The position numbers and the translations under genes were made by a program. The notes below the pieces were generated by a model. It worked only from the letters and a program-made list of their open reading frames with translations. It did no database searches and was not told where the DNA came from. From Paracoccaceae bacterium (GTDB lineage Bacteria > Pseudomonadota > Alphaproteobacteria > Rhodobacterales > Rhodobacteraceae), in NCBI GenBank assembly GCA_028150825.1, contig JAOGIM010000019.1, positions 1 to 35,506 of the forward strand: a stretch of DNA of 35,506 nucleotides, written 5' to 3'. Positions 1 through 8,862 of this stretch are shown here, in pieces (within the stretch, counting starts at the first letter, position 1; each line of letters starts with the position of its first letter).

Positions 1-58
1 GATTGATCAAATGGCCATTGACTGCAATCAGGCACGAAAGATTTTGGGTGCGCTATGA
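1..58 (+). CDS. C-terminal end of an unidentified protein (partial)
   Basis: Reading from base 2, the first 57 bases are open and end in TGA at 56-58. They encode the tail IDQMAIDCNQARKILGAL. The stop overlaps the ycgN start as ATGA, the usual sign of translational coupling in an operon. Only 18 residues are visible, so I cannot name the family. The gene continues to the left of the window. Confidence 0.55.
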   Translation, partial: IDQMAIDCNQARKILGAL

Positions 59-531
59 GCACTCCAGACCCCATTGATCGTACCAACCTTGCACCTAAGT
101 TTTGGGAGCGCAAAAAACTAAAGCATATGTCCAAAACAGAGTGGGAAGCACTGTGTGACGGATGTGGAAAATGCTGTTTGAATAAAATTGAAGACGATGA
201 GACAGGTGAGGTATTCTTGACCCGTGTTGCCTGCCGCTTATTCGATGACAGTACCTGCAGATGCGGTCAGTACCAAACACGCAATCAGTTCGTTCCTGAG
301 TGTATTTCTCTGACCCCTGAAACAATGTCACAACATGCGTATTGGCTCCCAAAAACCTGCGCCTATTTACTTTTATGGCAAGATAAAGCTCTTTTTGAAT
401 GGCACCCCCTTATATCAGGCGATTTTGAGACTGTTCATAAAGCTGGTATTTCAATCCAGGGGCAATCTATTCCAGAGTTTGAAGTCGAAGAAGATGACTG
501 GGAGGATCATCTTATAGAGGAAGAACACTAG
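55..531 (+). CDS. ycgN: YcgN family cysteine cluster protein
   Basis: This 158-residue protein belongs to the YcgN/UPF0260 branch of the YkgJ-type cysteine cluster proteins. The N-terminal FWERK and the cluster C34-x2-C37-x2-C40-C41 are typical, with further cysteines at about 60, 68, 70 and 83 that could complete a metal site. Members are thought to bind zinc or iron, but the cellular role is not established. The length matches the family (about 150 residues). The C-terminus is strongly acidic. The ATG overlaps the stop of the upstream gene, and the stop TAG abuts the ATG of the threonine aldolase gene directly, so all three are likely cotranscribed. Confidence 0.9.
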   Translation: MSTPDPIDRTNLAPKFWERKKLKHMSKTEWEALCDGCGKCCLNKIEDDETGEVFLTRVACRLFDDSTCRCGQYQTRNQFVPECISLTPETMSQHAYWLPKTCAYLLLWQDKALFEWHPLISGDFETVHKAGISIQGQSIPEFEVEEDDWEDHLIEEEH

Positions 532-1581
532 ATGTTTTTAGCATCAGACAATATAGGCCCAGTACCTGACGAGATTTTTCAGGCTCTTGCGAATGCCAAT
601 CTGGGATATCAGTCCTCATATGGGAAAGACGATATCACAAAAGACGCTCGAACTCTTATAAGAGGGCTTTTCCAAGCTCCCGAGGCTGCTGTTTACATTG
701 TGGGTACAGGAACCGCGGCAAATGCCTTGGCTTTGTCGACGTTGGCTAATCCTTGGGACACAATTTTTTGCACACCAGTCGCGCATCTGCACGAAGACGA
801 ATGTAATGCACCAGAGTTCTTTTCGGGAGGCTGCAAGCTGACCTTGGTCGAGGGGCATGACAAAATCACACCAGATGCCCTTCACAAAGCAATCCAATCT
901 CAAGAACGACGCGGCGTCCATGGGCCCCAGCGTGGTCCCGTTTCAATCACCCAGTTGACTGAAAAAGGCACCGTGTATTCCCTGCAGGAATTAAAAACGG
1001 TTGTTGGTACCGCCAAGTCTTACGACCTTGCCGTACATATGGATGGCGCCCGGTTTGCAAACGCCATGGTGTCGCTCGGCTGTAGCGCCGCAGAAATGAG
1101 TTGGAAACTGGGAATTGATGCCGTGAGCTTTGGATGTTCCAAGAATGGCTTAATGTCTGCCGAAGCAGTTGTGTTTTTTGATCCCAAGCACGCCTGGGAA
1201 TTTGAGTTGCGCCGCAAGCGATCTGGGCATCTTCAGTCCAAGCATCGTTATTTATCTGCTCAGATCAAAGGCTATCTAGAAAATGATCTTTGGTTGGATC
1301 TTGCCCGCAAGGCCAATGACCACGCCACATACCTTTTTACTGGATTGAAACAAATAGAACACTGCCAATTTGTTTACCAGCCAGATGGGAATATGATATT
1401 TGTGAAATTTCCAAGAGGCATGCACCAGATAGCAATTAAAGCTGGGGCGTATTATGACCTTAGAGGTCAAGACCTTGAAAACGGCCCAAAAGACGAGCTT
1501 TTGACCGCACGAATGGTATGTGACTGGTCCATTGGGAAAGACAATATTGATCAGTTTCTTGCTATTTTGAAAGCCGGTTGA
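532..1581 (+). CDS. ltaE: Low-specificity L-threonine aldolase
   Basis: A 349-residue PLP-dependent fold-type I enzyme that should cleave L-threonine or L-allo-threonine to glycine and acetaldehyde in the cytoplasm. H85 in TPVAHLHEDE corresponds to the His that stacks on PLP. DGAR (171-174) carries the Asp that contacts the pyridine nitrogen, and K204 in SFGCSKNG is the expected Schiff-base lysine. The length is normal for the family. The ATG follows the ycgN stop with no spacer, so translation is probably coupled. No strong intrinsic terminator is visible between its end and the convergent leuA. Beta-eliminating relatives (phenylserine aldolase) are an alternative substrate class. Confidence 0.92.
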   Translation: MFLASDNIGPVPDEIFQALANANLGYQSSYGKDDITKDARTLIRGLFQAPEAAVYIVGTGTAANALALSTLANPWDTIFCTPVAHLHEDECNAPEFFSGGCKLTLVEGHDKITPDALHKAIQSQERRGVHGPQRGPVSITQLTEKGTVYSLQELKTVVGTAKSYDLAVHMDGARFANAMVSLGCSAAEMSWKLGIDAVSFGCSKNGLMSAEAVVFFDPKHAWEFELRRKRSGHLQSKHRYLSAQIKGYLENDLWLDLARKANDHATYLFTGLKQIEHCQFVYQPDGNMIFVKFPRGMHQIAIKAGAYYDLRGQDLENGPKDELLTARMVCDWSIGKDNIDQFLAILKAG

Positions 1582-1770
1582 GGACAAAACCTGCACCAGA
1601 ATGCGCCTCGCCAAAACTGCAACAAACATAGCTGACAACCTTGGTAAATTTAATATTTGAGACCAAATTTTATGATACTCAAGATAGGCTGACGCATTGC
1701 CCTAAATTAATAGGCAGGGATCATTTAGAGAAATTTGCATTCATGCTTCTTCAGACATTACAGGTACAAT

Positions 1771-3339
1771 TTAGGAAATATCTTTGTAACTGATTTCCTT
1801 GCGACCCTCGCCTGTTCTCTCACTTCGAACAAGCAAACGGTTTAAAGCTTTAATATAGGCTTTGGCGCTAGCAACAACCGTATCCGTATCCGCAGATTCG
1901 CCGGTTGCAATATTGCCATCTTCTTCCATACGAACGCTGACCGTAGCCTGAGCATCGGTACCTTCCGTCACTGCCTGAACTTGATAAAGCTGAAGCCGCG
2001 CCTTGTGAGGATGCAGTGCTTTGACAGCATTAAATGTAGCATCAACTGGGCCGTCACCCGCTGCCGAAGCGGTCATTTCTTCACCATCGATAACCATCGT
2101 CATATCAGCTTTCTGCGGGCCACTTGTGCCGCAGATAACGGTTAGCGACTGAAGAGCAAGGCGATCATTTTCCACATCATCGCTTGCCCGCATCAGAGCG
2201 ATCAGATCGTCATCGAAAACTTCTTTCTTGCGATCTGCAAGCTCTTTGAACCTGACAAATACATCTTTAAGCTGATTATCAGAAAGACTGAAACCCAAAT
2301 CTTCTAGTTTAGAGCGCAAGGCCGCCCGGCCAGAGTGTTTGCCCATTACCAGGTTGGTAGCGGCAAGCCCGACATCTTCGGGGCGCATAATTTCGAAAGT
2401 TTCAGCATTTTTCAGCATGCCGTCTTGATGGATTCCACTTTCATGCGCAAAGGCATTTTTACCGACTATTGCCTTATTGAACTGAACAGAAAAACCCGAC
2501 ACTGTTGCAACTCGATGCGATATATTCATCAGCTTGGTAGTATCAATATCGGTGTAATAAGGCATGATATCACCTCGGACTTTCATCGCCATCACGACTT
2601 CTTCAAGCGCCGTGTTTCCCGCCCTTTCACCAAGGCCATTGATTGTACATTCAATCTGGCGAGCACCACCTGCAACTGCGGCCAAAGAATTTGCTGTCGC
2701 CATTCCAAGATCATTATGACAATGGGTGGCAAAAATCACATCATCAGCACCAGGTACTTTCTCGATAAGCATGCGGATCAGATCAGCCGACTCCACCGGC
2801 GCAGTATATCCAACTGTATCCGGAATGTTTATCGTACTCGCACCTGCTTTGATCGCAATTTCAACGACACGAAAAAGATAGTCCAATTCCGTCCGCGTTG
2901 CATCCATGGGAGACCATTGTACGTTATCACAAAGATTGCGTGCATGCGTGACAGTCTCATATATACGCTCTGCCATTTGGTCCATATCAAGGTTTGGGAT
3001 AGCACGATGCAGCGGAGAAGTTCCAATAAATGTATGAATTCGGGGTTTTTCTGCCTGTTTTACAGCATCCCAGCACCGGTCAATATCGCCATAATTGGCA
3101 CGTGCCAATCCACATATTACCGAATTCTTTGAGCGCTGTGCAATTTCGCTGACAGCTTTGAAATCACCTTCCGAGGCAATTGGAAATCCAGCTTCAATAA
3201 TATCGACGCCCATTTCGTCCAAAAGCTCAGCTATTTCAAGTTTTTCCAAGTGGCTCATTGTCGCGCCCGGGCTTTGTTCACCGTCGCGCAAAGTTGTATC
3301 AAATATTACAACTCTGTCTTTTTGAGGTGTCTGTATCAT
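1771..3339 (-). CDS. leuA: 2-isopropylmalate synthase
   Basis: This 522-residue enzyme condenses acetyl-CoA with 2-oxoisovalerate, the committed step of leucine synthesis. The TIM-barrel signature DTTLRDGEQSPG sits at 14-25, and the metal-binding HCHND has H206 and H208. The GERAGN loop and the HESGIHQDG helix of the linker follow. The last 130 or so residues form the leucine-sensing regulatory domain, with the GDGPVDA motif. An in-frame TGA lies just upstream of the ATG, so this start is the earliest possible. The gene is preceded by a leader ORF rich in Leu codons and by nested inverted repeats, so leucine-dependent attenuation is likely in addition to feedback inhibition. Confidence 0.96.
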   Translation of the reverse strand: MIQTPQKDRVVIFDTTLRDGEQSPGATMSHLEKLEIAELLDEMGVDIIEAGFPIASEGDFKAVSEIAQRSKNSVICGLARANYGDIDRCWDAVKQAEKPRIHTFIGTSPLHRAIPNLDMDQMAERIYETVTHARNLCDNVQWSPMDATRTELDYLFRVVEIAIKAGASTINIPDTVGYTAPVESADLIRMLIEKVPGADDVIFATHCHNDLGMATANSLAAVAGGARQIECTINGLGERAGNTALEEVVMAMKVRGDIMPYYTDIDTTKLMNISHRVATVSGFSVQFNKAIVGKNAFAHESGIHQDGMLKNAETFEIMRPEDVGLAATNLVMGKHSGRAALRSKLEDLGFSLSDNQLKDVFVRFKELADRKKEVFDDDLIALMRASDDVENDRLALQSLTVICGTSGPQKADMTMVIDGEEMTASAAGDGPVDATFNAVKALHPHKARLQLYQVQAVTEGTDAQATVSVRMEEDGNIATGESADTDTVVASAKAYIKALNRLLVRSERTGEGRKEISYKDIS

Positions 3340-3357
3340 TTTAAGATCTCATTCTAT

Positions 3358-3448
3358 CTACTAAGCTAAGTGGGGTTTGTATGATGCGATCTATTCCTCC
3401 TCTGAGCGGACGCACCTTGGACTGGCACGCTCAGAGGCAGCTTAGTAG
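3358..3448 (-). promoter_or_regulatory. leuA leader attenuator-like structure
   Basis: Two nested perfect inverted repeats lie between the leader ORF and leuA. The inner one pairs 3428-3437 with 3399-3408 (10 bp, 19-base loop), and its 5' strand contains the leader's CTC TGA. The outer one pairs 3439-3448 with 3358-3367 (10 bp), and its 5' strand is the CTA CTA AGC stretch. The outer 3' strand ends 18 bases before the leuA ATG. No U-run follows either helix, so a classic intrinsic terminator is not present. Control of leuA translation, or Rho-dependent termination, is more plausible. A purine-rich GAGGAGGA follows the inner stem, and GATCT by the leuA start could pair with AGATC near 3388. 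Confidence 0.65.
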
Positions 3449-3517
3449 GTTTAGGCCAAACAGAAGAGACCCACATAATGCAGTCTTGTGTCCCAATTTT
3501 TGCCTTTTTTTATCCAT
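3431..3517 (-). CDS. leuL: Putative leucine leader peptide upstream of leuA
   Basis: A 28-codon ORF starts at ATG 3517-3515 and ends in TGA at 3433-3431, 91 bases upstream of the leuA start and on the same strand. Eight of its 28 residues are leucine. The second half reads CTT CTG TTT GGC CTA AAC CTA CTA and then AGC TGC CTC TGA, so it has three CTA codons, two of them adjacent. It begins MDKKRQKLGHK. The last Leu codons and the stop lie inside the 5' strands of two perfect 10-bp inverted repeats, the classic layout of an amino-acid attenuator. The Shine-Dalgarno sequence before the ATG is weak. The Leu bias and position are seen directly. The regulatory role is inferred. Confidence 0.75.
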   Translation of the reverse strand: MDKKRQKLGHKTALCGSLLFGLNLLSCL

Positions 3518-3574
3518 GAAACTGACTATACAGCCACCACTTAAAATTAAAAGTAAAAATCATTACTAAAATGT

Positions 3575-3585
3575 GCAGCTTAGTA
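3575..3585. repeat. Third copy of the leuA leader 11-mer
   Basis: GCAGCTTAGTA occurs here and again at 3437-3447, and the core AGCTTAGTA appears inverted at 3359-3367. This copy lies upstream of the leader ORF, between leuA and rlmN. It could be a DNA operator, or an RNA segment able to compete with the leader's CTA CTA region for the same partner strand. Chance is not excluded. Confidence 0.4.
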
Positions 3586-3656
3586 TTTTGACCTCTTTGC
3601 TAATTACTCAGAAATGCTATATGCAGGTTGATAAAAGCTCTTAGGTAACCTGTTTC

Positions 3657-4835
3657 ATGCAGAATATGGCTCCGTTAAGTCAGGATGTACTTACCATCCC
3701 ACGCAAGTCTTTGAACGGCCCAACGAATTTGATTGGCTTGACCCGTACGGGTCTGCGCAAAGTTTTGATTGAAGCTGGCACTCCAGAAAAACAGTCTCGT
3801 ATGCGAGCCAATCAGATATGGCAATGGATTTATGCAAAAGGTGCGCGCAATTTTGATGTCATGACAAACTTGGCCAAGCCTTACCGTGCTAATTTAAAAA
3901 ATAATTTTGTTCTGGATGTGCCCCACGTTGTAACCAAGCAGGTTTCAGAGGATGGAACGCGAAAATACCTTGTGCGGATCGAAGGTGGTCACGAAGTCGA
4001 GGTCGTCTATATTCCTGAAGAAGATCGCGGTACTCTTTGCATAAGCTCACAAGTCGGGTGTACTCTGACATGTTCGTTTTGTCACACGGGCACACAGCGC
4101 CTTGTTCGTAATCTAACCTCTGCAGAAATCGTCGGCCAGATTCTATTGGCACGTGACGACCTTGACCAGTGGCCTATCCCAGGCATAAACACCAGAGAAC
4201 CCAGACTATTAAGCAATATTGTTCTGATGGGAATGGGTGAACCGCTTTATAATTTTGATAATGTGCGCGATGCGATGAAGATTGCAATGGATCCAGAAGG
4301 TATATGCATGTCGCGCCGCCGTATTACGTTATCGACCTCAGGCGTCGTACCAGAGATTGCTAAGACTGCTGAAGAAATAGGATGCCTTTTGGCCGTGTCT
4401 TTTCACGCCACAACAGATGAAGTGCGCGATAAACTGGTTCCAATAAATAAAAAATGGAACATCGCAACACTAATTGAAACATTGCGTACATATCCTAAAC
4501 TTTCAAATTCTGAGAGGATCACATTTGAATATGTTATGCTAAAGGATGTTAACGACAGCGATGCGGATGCAAGACGGCTTATTAAACTTATTCAAGGCAT
4601 ACCGGCCAAGATAAACCTAATCCCATTTAATGAATGGCCCGGCGCGCCCTATCAGAGATCTGACTGGCAAAGAATTCGAGCATTTTCCGACATCGTCTTT
4701 GCCGCAGGCTATGCCAGTCCGATCCGTACACCACGCGGTGAAGATATCATGGCCGCGTGTGGCCAGCTAAAATCTGCCAGCGAAAAGGCCAAAAAAAATA
4801 GTATACGGGCAAAATCAGTAACACCGGCACAGTAG
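3657..4835 (+). CDS. rlmN: 23S rRNA/tRNA adenine-C2 methyltransferase (RlmN)
   Basis: A 392-residue radical-SAM enzyme that methylates C2 of A2503 in 23S rRNA and A37 in some tRNAs, and so affects decoding fidelity. The radical-SAM cluster motif is C135-x3-C139-x2-C142 in GCTLTCSFC. The GMGEP loop (192-196) and the C-terminal C368 in MAACGQL, which matches the methyl-carrying cysteine of the dual-cysteine mechanism, are both present. The last 20 or so residues are a basic, low-complexity tail rich in Lys and Ala. The chosen ATG gives a normal family length. The gene is divergent from leuA and convergent with ade, with only 18 bases between the stops. Confidence 0.95.
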   Translation: MQNMAPLSQDVLTIPRKSLNGPTNLIGLTRTGLRKVLIEAGTPEKQSRMRANQIWQWIYAKGARNFDVMTNLAKPYRANLKNNFVLDVPHVVTKQVSEDGTRKYLVRIEGGHEVEVVYIPEEDRGTLCISSQVGCTLTCSFCHTGTQRLVRNLTSAEIVGQILLARDDLDQWPIPGINTREPRLLSNIVLMGMGEPLYNFDNVRDAMKIAMDPEGICMSRRRITLSTSGVVPEIAKTAEEIGCLLAVSFHATTDEVRDKLVPINKKWNIATLIETLRTYPKLSNSERITFEYVMLKDVNDSDADARRLIKLIQGIPAKINLIPFNEWPGAPYQRSDWQRIRAFSDIVFAAGYASPIRTPRGEDIMAACGQLKSASEKAKKNSIRAKSVTPAQ

Positions 4836-4853
4836 CCTGACCGCGAAAATGGG

Positions 4854-6560
4854 CTATGCATTCTCTCGATCTATCAGCTTAAACTGCATAACATCTACCA
4901 TTCCATGGTCAGTTATTTTCAATGCTGGTATCACAGGAAGTGCCAGAAAAGCGAGCTGTAGAAAAGGTTCTTCAAGGCCAACCCCCAAGGATTTAGCAGC
5001 ATCGCGCAAGTCTGCTAATCCAACGTGGACAACCTCAAAGGGCTGATCACTCATCAAACCAGCTATCGGCAGCGGTAGTTCGGCCAACACGCGCCCATCC
5101 CGAACCACCACAAAGCCGCCTTCAATTTCGCTCATACGATGAACGGCGGTTAACATATCCAAATAATTGGCGCCAACGCAGGCAATATTATGATGATCGT
5201 GGCAGACGGTCGAGGCAATTGCACCAGCCTTTAAAGAAAACCCCCGCACAAATCCATTGCCAATATTCCCATTTTTACCATGCCGCTCTATGATTGAAAT
5301 GCGGGCTAAATCACGAGTAGAATCTGGGCGTTTATCTCCATCAGTTGAGGGTATGTCTTCAGTAAGGTAGTCAGTAATAATTTTGCCTTCGATAATACCG
5401 ATTACAGGTGTCTGAGCACTCGATCCACCAATCTGAAAAACTCGCTCGCTCAAAGGCGGAAGAGTGACGGTGTGACGGCCAATAACAGGCAGAACACTAG
5501 GATCCGCGAACGCAGCCTTATGAACTAATTTGCCAGCACAAAAGACACTGTGGACCGCACATGTAGGAAGATCGCTTAAGACAACGATGTCAGCACGCAA
5601 CCCTGGCGCAATCAAACCACGGTCCTTCAAGCCAAAGGCCTCTGCCCCACTCAGCGATGCAGCTCTATAGGCCGCCAATGGGGACGTTCCACGTGCAATC
5701 AATTCACGGATCATGTAATCTAAATGGCCATATTCACCGATATCTAAGGGATTTCGGTCATCCGTACAAAGACACATATAAGGGCTAGTCCGTTCACTTA
5801 GAAGTGGCTGCAACGCGATTAGGTCTTTTGAAACAGATCCTTCACGAATTAAAATCCGTAGGCCTTTTTGTAACTTCTCACGGGCTTCTACCTCGTTGCT
5901 TGCCTCATGCTCAGTACGGATTCCTGCAGCAATATAGGCATTGAGATCACGCCCAGAAAGTTGCGGGCAATGGCCATCGATATGGCCCCCCTGGAAGAGC
6001 TCCAGTTTGGCCATAACATCCGGATCGCGGTGAATTACTCCAGGGTAATTCATAAATTCTGCCAGACCAATTGCAGACGGGTGAGCCAACAGTGACTTTA
6101 AATCTGAGGCAAGTATCTCGGCACCAGATGTTTCCATATTCGTAGAGGGTACACACGAACTGAGTTGGACCTTGAGATCCATCATCATATGCGCACTCGC
6201 ATCCTGAAACCACCTAATTCCCTCAATACCGACAACATTTGCAATTTCATGTGGATCACAGATTGCAGTGGTAATCCCACGCGGTGCAACGCAGCGATCA
6301 AATTCTAAGGGGGTCACAAGACTTGATTCGATATGTAGATGGGTATCAATAAAGCCTGGGACCAACGTGAGGCCGGTTACATCAATGACCTCCTTGCCAA
6401 CGTAACCAGCAGCGACTCCAACAATGGTCTGGCCACAAATTGCGACATCTCCTTCAATAAAATCACCAGTTATCAAATCAAATATACGCCCCCCAGATAG
6501 TACCCTATCCGCCGAAGTTTCACCGCGGCCTTGTTTGATGCACTTTTCTAAATCGTCCAT
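4854..6560 (-). CDS. ade: Adenine deaminase (amidohydrolase type)
   Basis: A 568-residue metal-dependent amidohydrolase that deaminates adenine to hypoxanthine in purine salvage. The N-terminal beta-sandwich leads into [13 protein letters not shown], with metal ligands H74 and H76. CDPHEIANV, the GHCPQLSG segment with its His, the RTEHE segment, and CTDDR with the catalytic Asp follow in the order expected for Ade. The C-terminal domain holds the CHDHHN motif near residue 453. The length agrees with the family (about 570-600). No partner gene overlaps it, and the nearest upstream gene is the initiator tRNA on the other strand. Confidence 0.93.
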   Translation of the reverse strand: MDDLEKCIKQGRGETSADRVLSGGRIFDLITGDFIEGDVAICGQTIVGVAAGYVGKEVIDVTGLTLVPGFIDTHLHIESSLVTPLEFDRCVAPRGITTAICDPHEIANVVGIEGIRWFQDASAHMMMDLKVQLSSCVPSTNMETSGAEILASDLKSLLAHPSAIGLAEFMNYPGVIHRDPDVMAKLELFQGGHIDGHCPQLSGRDLNAYIAAGIRTEHEASNEVEAREKLQKGLRILIREGSVSKDLIALQPLLSERTSPYMCLCTDDRNPLDIGEYGHLDYMIRELIARGTSPLAAYRAASLSGAEAFGLKDRGLIAPGLRADIVVLSDLPTCAVHSVFCAGKLVHKAAFADPSVLPVIGRHTVTLPPLSERVFQIGGSSAQTPVIGIIEGKIITDYLTEDIPSTDGDKRPDSTRDLARISIIERHGKNGNIGNGFVRGFSLKAGAIASTVCHDHHNIACVGANYLDMLTAVHRMSEIEGGFVVVRDGRVLAELPLPIAGLMSDQPFEVVHVGLADLRDAAKSLGVGLEEPFLQLAFLALPVIPALKITDHGMVDVMQFKLIDRENA

Positions 6561-6773
6561 ATTTGCCTCTTTATCCCTAAACAGAGCCTACAGCTTCAAA
6601 ACAGAGCAGCTTTCAAAATAATCCCGCAACACTTCCTCCCTGTCTAGTACCCAGAAACACTCAGATAAAAATATTAACGGAGCAAAAGGCACAAGAAGAT
6701 TGCACATCACCGTCGATTTGTTGCGACAAGGGGTTGCAGAGCCAGCACTGGCAGTTTAAGACGTGCAGATTGG

Positions 6774-6850
<77 letters not shown>

Positions 6851-6859
6851 ACCAAAAAG

Positions 6860-6886
6860 CGCTGACTCAATGGGTTAGCGTTTTTT
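6860..6886 (+). terminator. Intrinsic terminator of the tRNA-fMet gene
   Basis: CGCTGAC at 6860-6866 pairs with GTTAGCG at 6874-6880 (7 bp, one G-U) around a 7-base loop. Six T residues follow at 6881-6886. It lies 9 bases after the CCA end. Confidence 0.85.
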
Positions 6887-7463
6887 GAATATTAAGACCT
6901 ATTTTGTAAAGTTAAATAATTGTCGCGTTCATTGACACTTTTAATCTTTGTGTCGCTTTTACTGATTCCGGACCCTAATTTCTTAAAATTCCAAAATGCG
7001 GCTGAGCTTCACCAAGAACTATGACCCAGAGACAAATACCTGAGGTCCCCGAATTTTGCTTCACAATCCACCAAACGCAGCCAGCAGACCATTTCGAAGC
7101 AAAGTGTTTTTGGACAATCCACTATTTGATGTAACCGAATTCTTTCGTTATATCTGGGGTTTACTACGGCCAACCGCTAGGGATCAGATACAGTGGGCGC
7201 CGAGGGCGACACCCATTTAAGGCCCACCGCATCTCGGACCACGGCTCTTAAATAGTGGTTTCGTAAATTCATTCGGGGGTAATTTCGTTTGCCACCAGCA
7301 ACTGAGGAAGCAGACATTGCTTTCGCCAAGCACTAACGGCTGTTGCGCGGAGATTGCCGAAATTTGGCGCGAACGAATCGATGATTATTGTAGAATGAAA
7401 GCGAATACTTGTGGATATTTCTCTTAAACAGGATATCCAAGGACGGTGCGCAAAGGAAAACCA
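6887..7463. other. Gene-free stretch after the tRNA
   Basis: About 575 bases with no convincing intact gene on either strand. Short open stretches are broken by frequent stops. One copy of a diverged repeat is at 7266-7291. The region probably holds decayed coding DNA, because the neighbouring genes to the right are pseudogenes, but I recognise no family here. Confidence 0.5.
7266..7291. repeat. Diverged direct repeat, left copy
   Basis: This 26-base segment, AATTCATTCGGGGG and following, matches 8697-8722 at 22 of 26 positions in the same orientation. Weaker similarity continues to its left as a GGTCC/T-GAG-like block on the minus strand. Read on the minus strand, both copies encode QTKLPPNEF, so they may be remnants of one duplicated coding sequence. 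Confidence 0.5.
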
Positions 7464-8525
7464 ATGTCATATAATCCAATAGATCGAGCGGCAGCCTTCT
7501 GTGAGACATATAGCCTCCAACTCCCTATTCTAATGGCTCCAATGGCGGGAGCATGTCCTGCGTCACTATCAATCGCAGTGGCTAATGCAAGCGGGATGGG
7601 CGCTTGCGGTTGCCTTATGATGCAGCCAGAGAAAATAATCAACTGGGCGCAAGAGATGAGAGCCAGTTCAAATGGGGTGTTTCAGCTCAATGTATGGATT
7701 CCAGATCCAGAACCGGTGCGCGATGTGAACCACGAAGCAGACGTGCGGGAGTTTCTTGGTCAGTGGGGGCCAGAAGTTTCTCCAGAGGATGCAGAAGCCC
7801 CTGCATTGAATTTCGACGCACAATGCGATGCGATGCTAGCTGTAGGCCCAAATGTGATCTCATCTATCATGGGTATTTATCCTGCTCCATTCGTAGTTCG
7901 AATGAAGGAACGTGGGATAAAATAGTTTGCAACTGTTACTTCTGTTACCTAAGCATTGGCCGCGAAAGCCGCAGGCGCGGATGTTATTATAGCGCAGGGG
8001 TTGGAAGCTGGCGGTCATCGCGGGTCATTCAACACTGAAGATATGTCGCGTTCGTTGGTTGGGCTCTTTGCCCTGCTCCCTGCGGTTGTCGATGCTGTAA
8101 AGGTTCCAGTGGTGGCAACGGGCGGTGTTGCGGATGCACGAGGGGTAGCGGCTGCGTTGCTTCTCGGCGCTTCAGCGGTACAGATCGGCACAGGTCTGCT
8201 ACGCACTCCTGAAGCCAAAATTGCGTCTCCTTGGGCCGATGCAATCGGGACCTCGTTACCTGAAGATACTGTTCCCACTCGAGCTTTCTCGGGGCGGCTT
8301 GGAAGATCCATTCGGACTGCCTACACAGAGGCTGCAGATAAAGGACCGATACCAGCACCTTATCCAATCCAGCGGAATATCACAAAGGCAATGCGAACGA
8401 GTGCAACGGATATCGATAGAATGCAGGCGTGGGCTGGTCAGTCTGCTGGTTTAACGCGGGCCGAACCAGCAGCCGAACTGATAACTGATTTATGGAGCAC
8501 CGCTAAAGAACTTTTGAACTCGTAA
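7464..8525 (+). pseudogene. Nitronate monooxygenase family protein, two in-frame stops
   Basis: The reading frame is open in one phase for 353 codons apart from TAG at 7923-7925 and TAA at 7950-7952. The protein on both sides aligns with FMN-dependent nitronate monooxygenases (2-nitropropane dioxygenase type), which oxidise nitronates with O2. LPILMAPMAGA near the start, QGLEAGGHRG with the likely catalytic His, and VVATGGVADARGVAAALLLGASAVQIGTG-type phosphate-binding residues are all present. The family normally reads Trp and Glu/Gln-like codons at the broken sites. The ATG at 7464 has AGGA upstream; a GTG at 7446 is less likely. The full length is normal, with no frameshift. Either the gene died recently, or two short proteins (7464-7925 and 7956-8525) are made. 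Confidence 0.85.
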
Positions 8526-8862
8526 ATTAGAACCACCATAATCTTTGCGATGCAGGAGGCATATGAGCACCAGTTTTCAAAAGACGCCAAATTGAACAAA
8601 TTGGCTTGATTGTTAACATTTAAGCAGCAGGACCAGGGGGACCCCAGATCACGGGCTATGCGCCTCAGACCTTGTGCCTTTAGGGTTAGAGGCACGAATT
8701 CATTGGGGGGCAGTTTTGTTTGGTAACTTCATCTCTGTTAATGGATCAATTTCAAGCTGAACCGTGCAGCTGCTCTCGCCTAGTGGCGTCAATAATTGAG
8801 CTTGTAGATTTAAACTATACCAGCAATCCCATGCTTGTTCCCATAAGTTTGATAGTTACACG
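8526..8862. other. Gene-free stretch with repeat copy
   Basis: This stretch lies between two pseudogenes and has no intact gene. A strong AGGAGG stands before an ATG at 8562 that opens only ten codons. On the minus strand a short open stretch reads LKAQGLRRIARDLG, which looks faintly like a helix-turn-helix of a transposase or regulator; this is too little to name. The right copy of the diverged repeat is at 8697-8722. Confidence 0.45.
8697..8722. repeat. Diverged direct repeat, right copy
   Basis: Partner of 7266-7291, in the same orientation with 4 mismatches in 26. Together the two copies bracket the nitronate monooxygenase pseudogene. They do not look like insertion-sequence ends, because no inverted termini or target duplications are visible. 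Confidence 0.5.

Noticed and set aside
3381-3569. Plus-strand 62-codon ORF opposite the leuA leader
   Set aside because: It overlaps the leader ORF and the inverted repeats, has no family match and no good ribosome site; a frame shadow.
6623-6631. TCCCGCAAC, matching the 3' end of the tRNA, upstream of the tRNA gene, as a possible attachment-site duplicate
   Set aside because: It is only 9 bases, with no integrase gene or island boundaries in between.
7923-7952. Reassigned stop codons (TAG/TAA read as amino acids) in the pseudogenes
   Set aside because: Both codons end intact genes in the window (ycgN, ade, leuA), and the interrupted positions do not suggest one amino acid.
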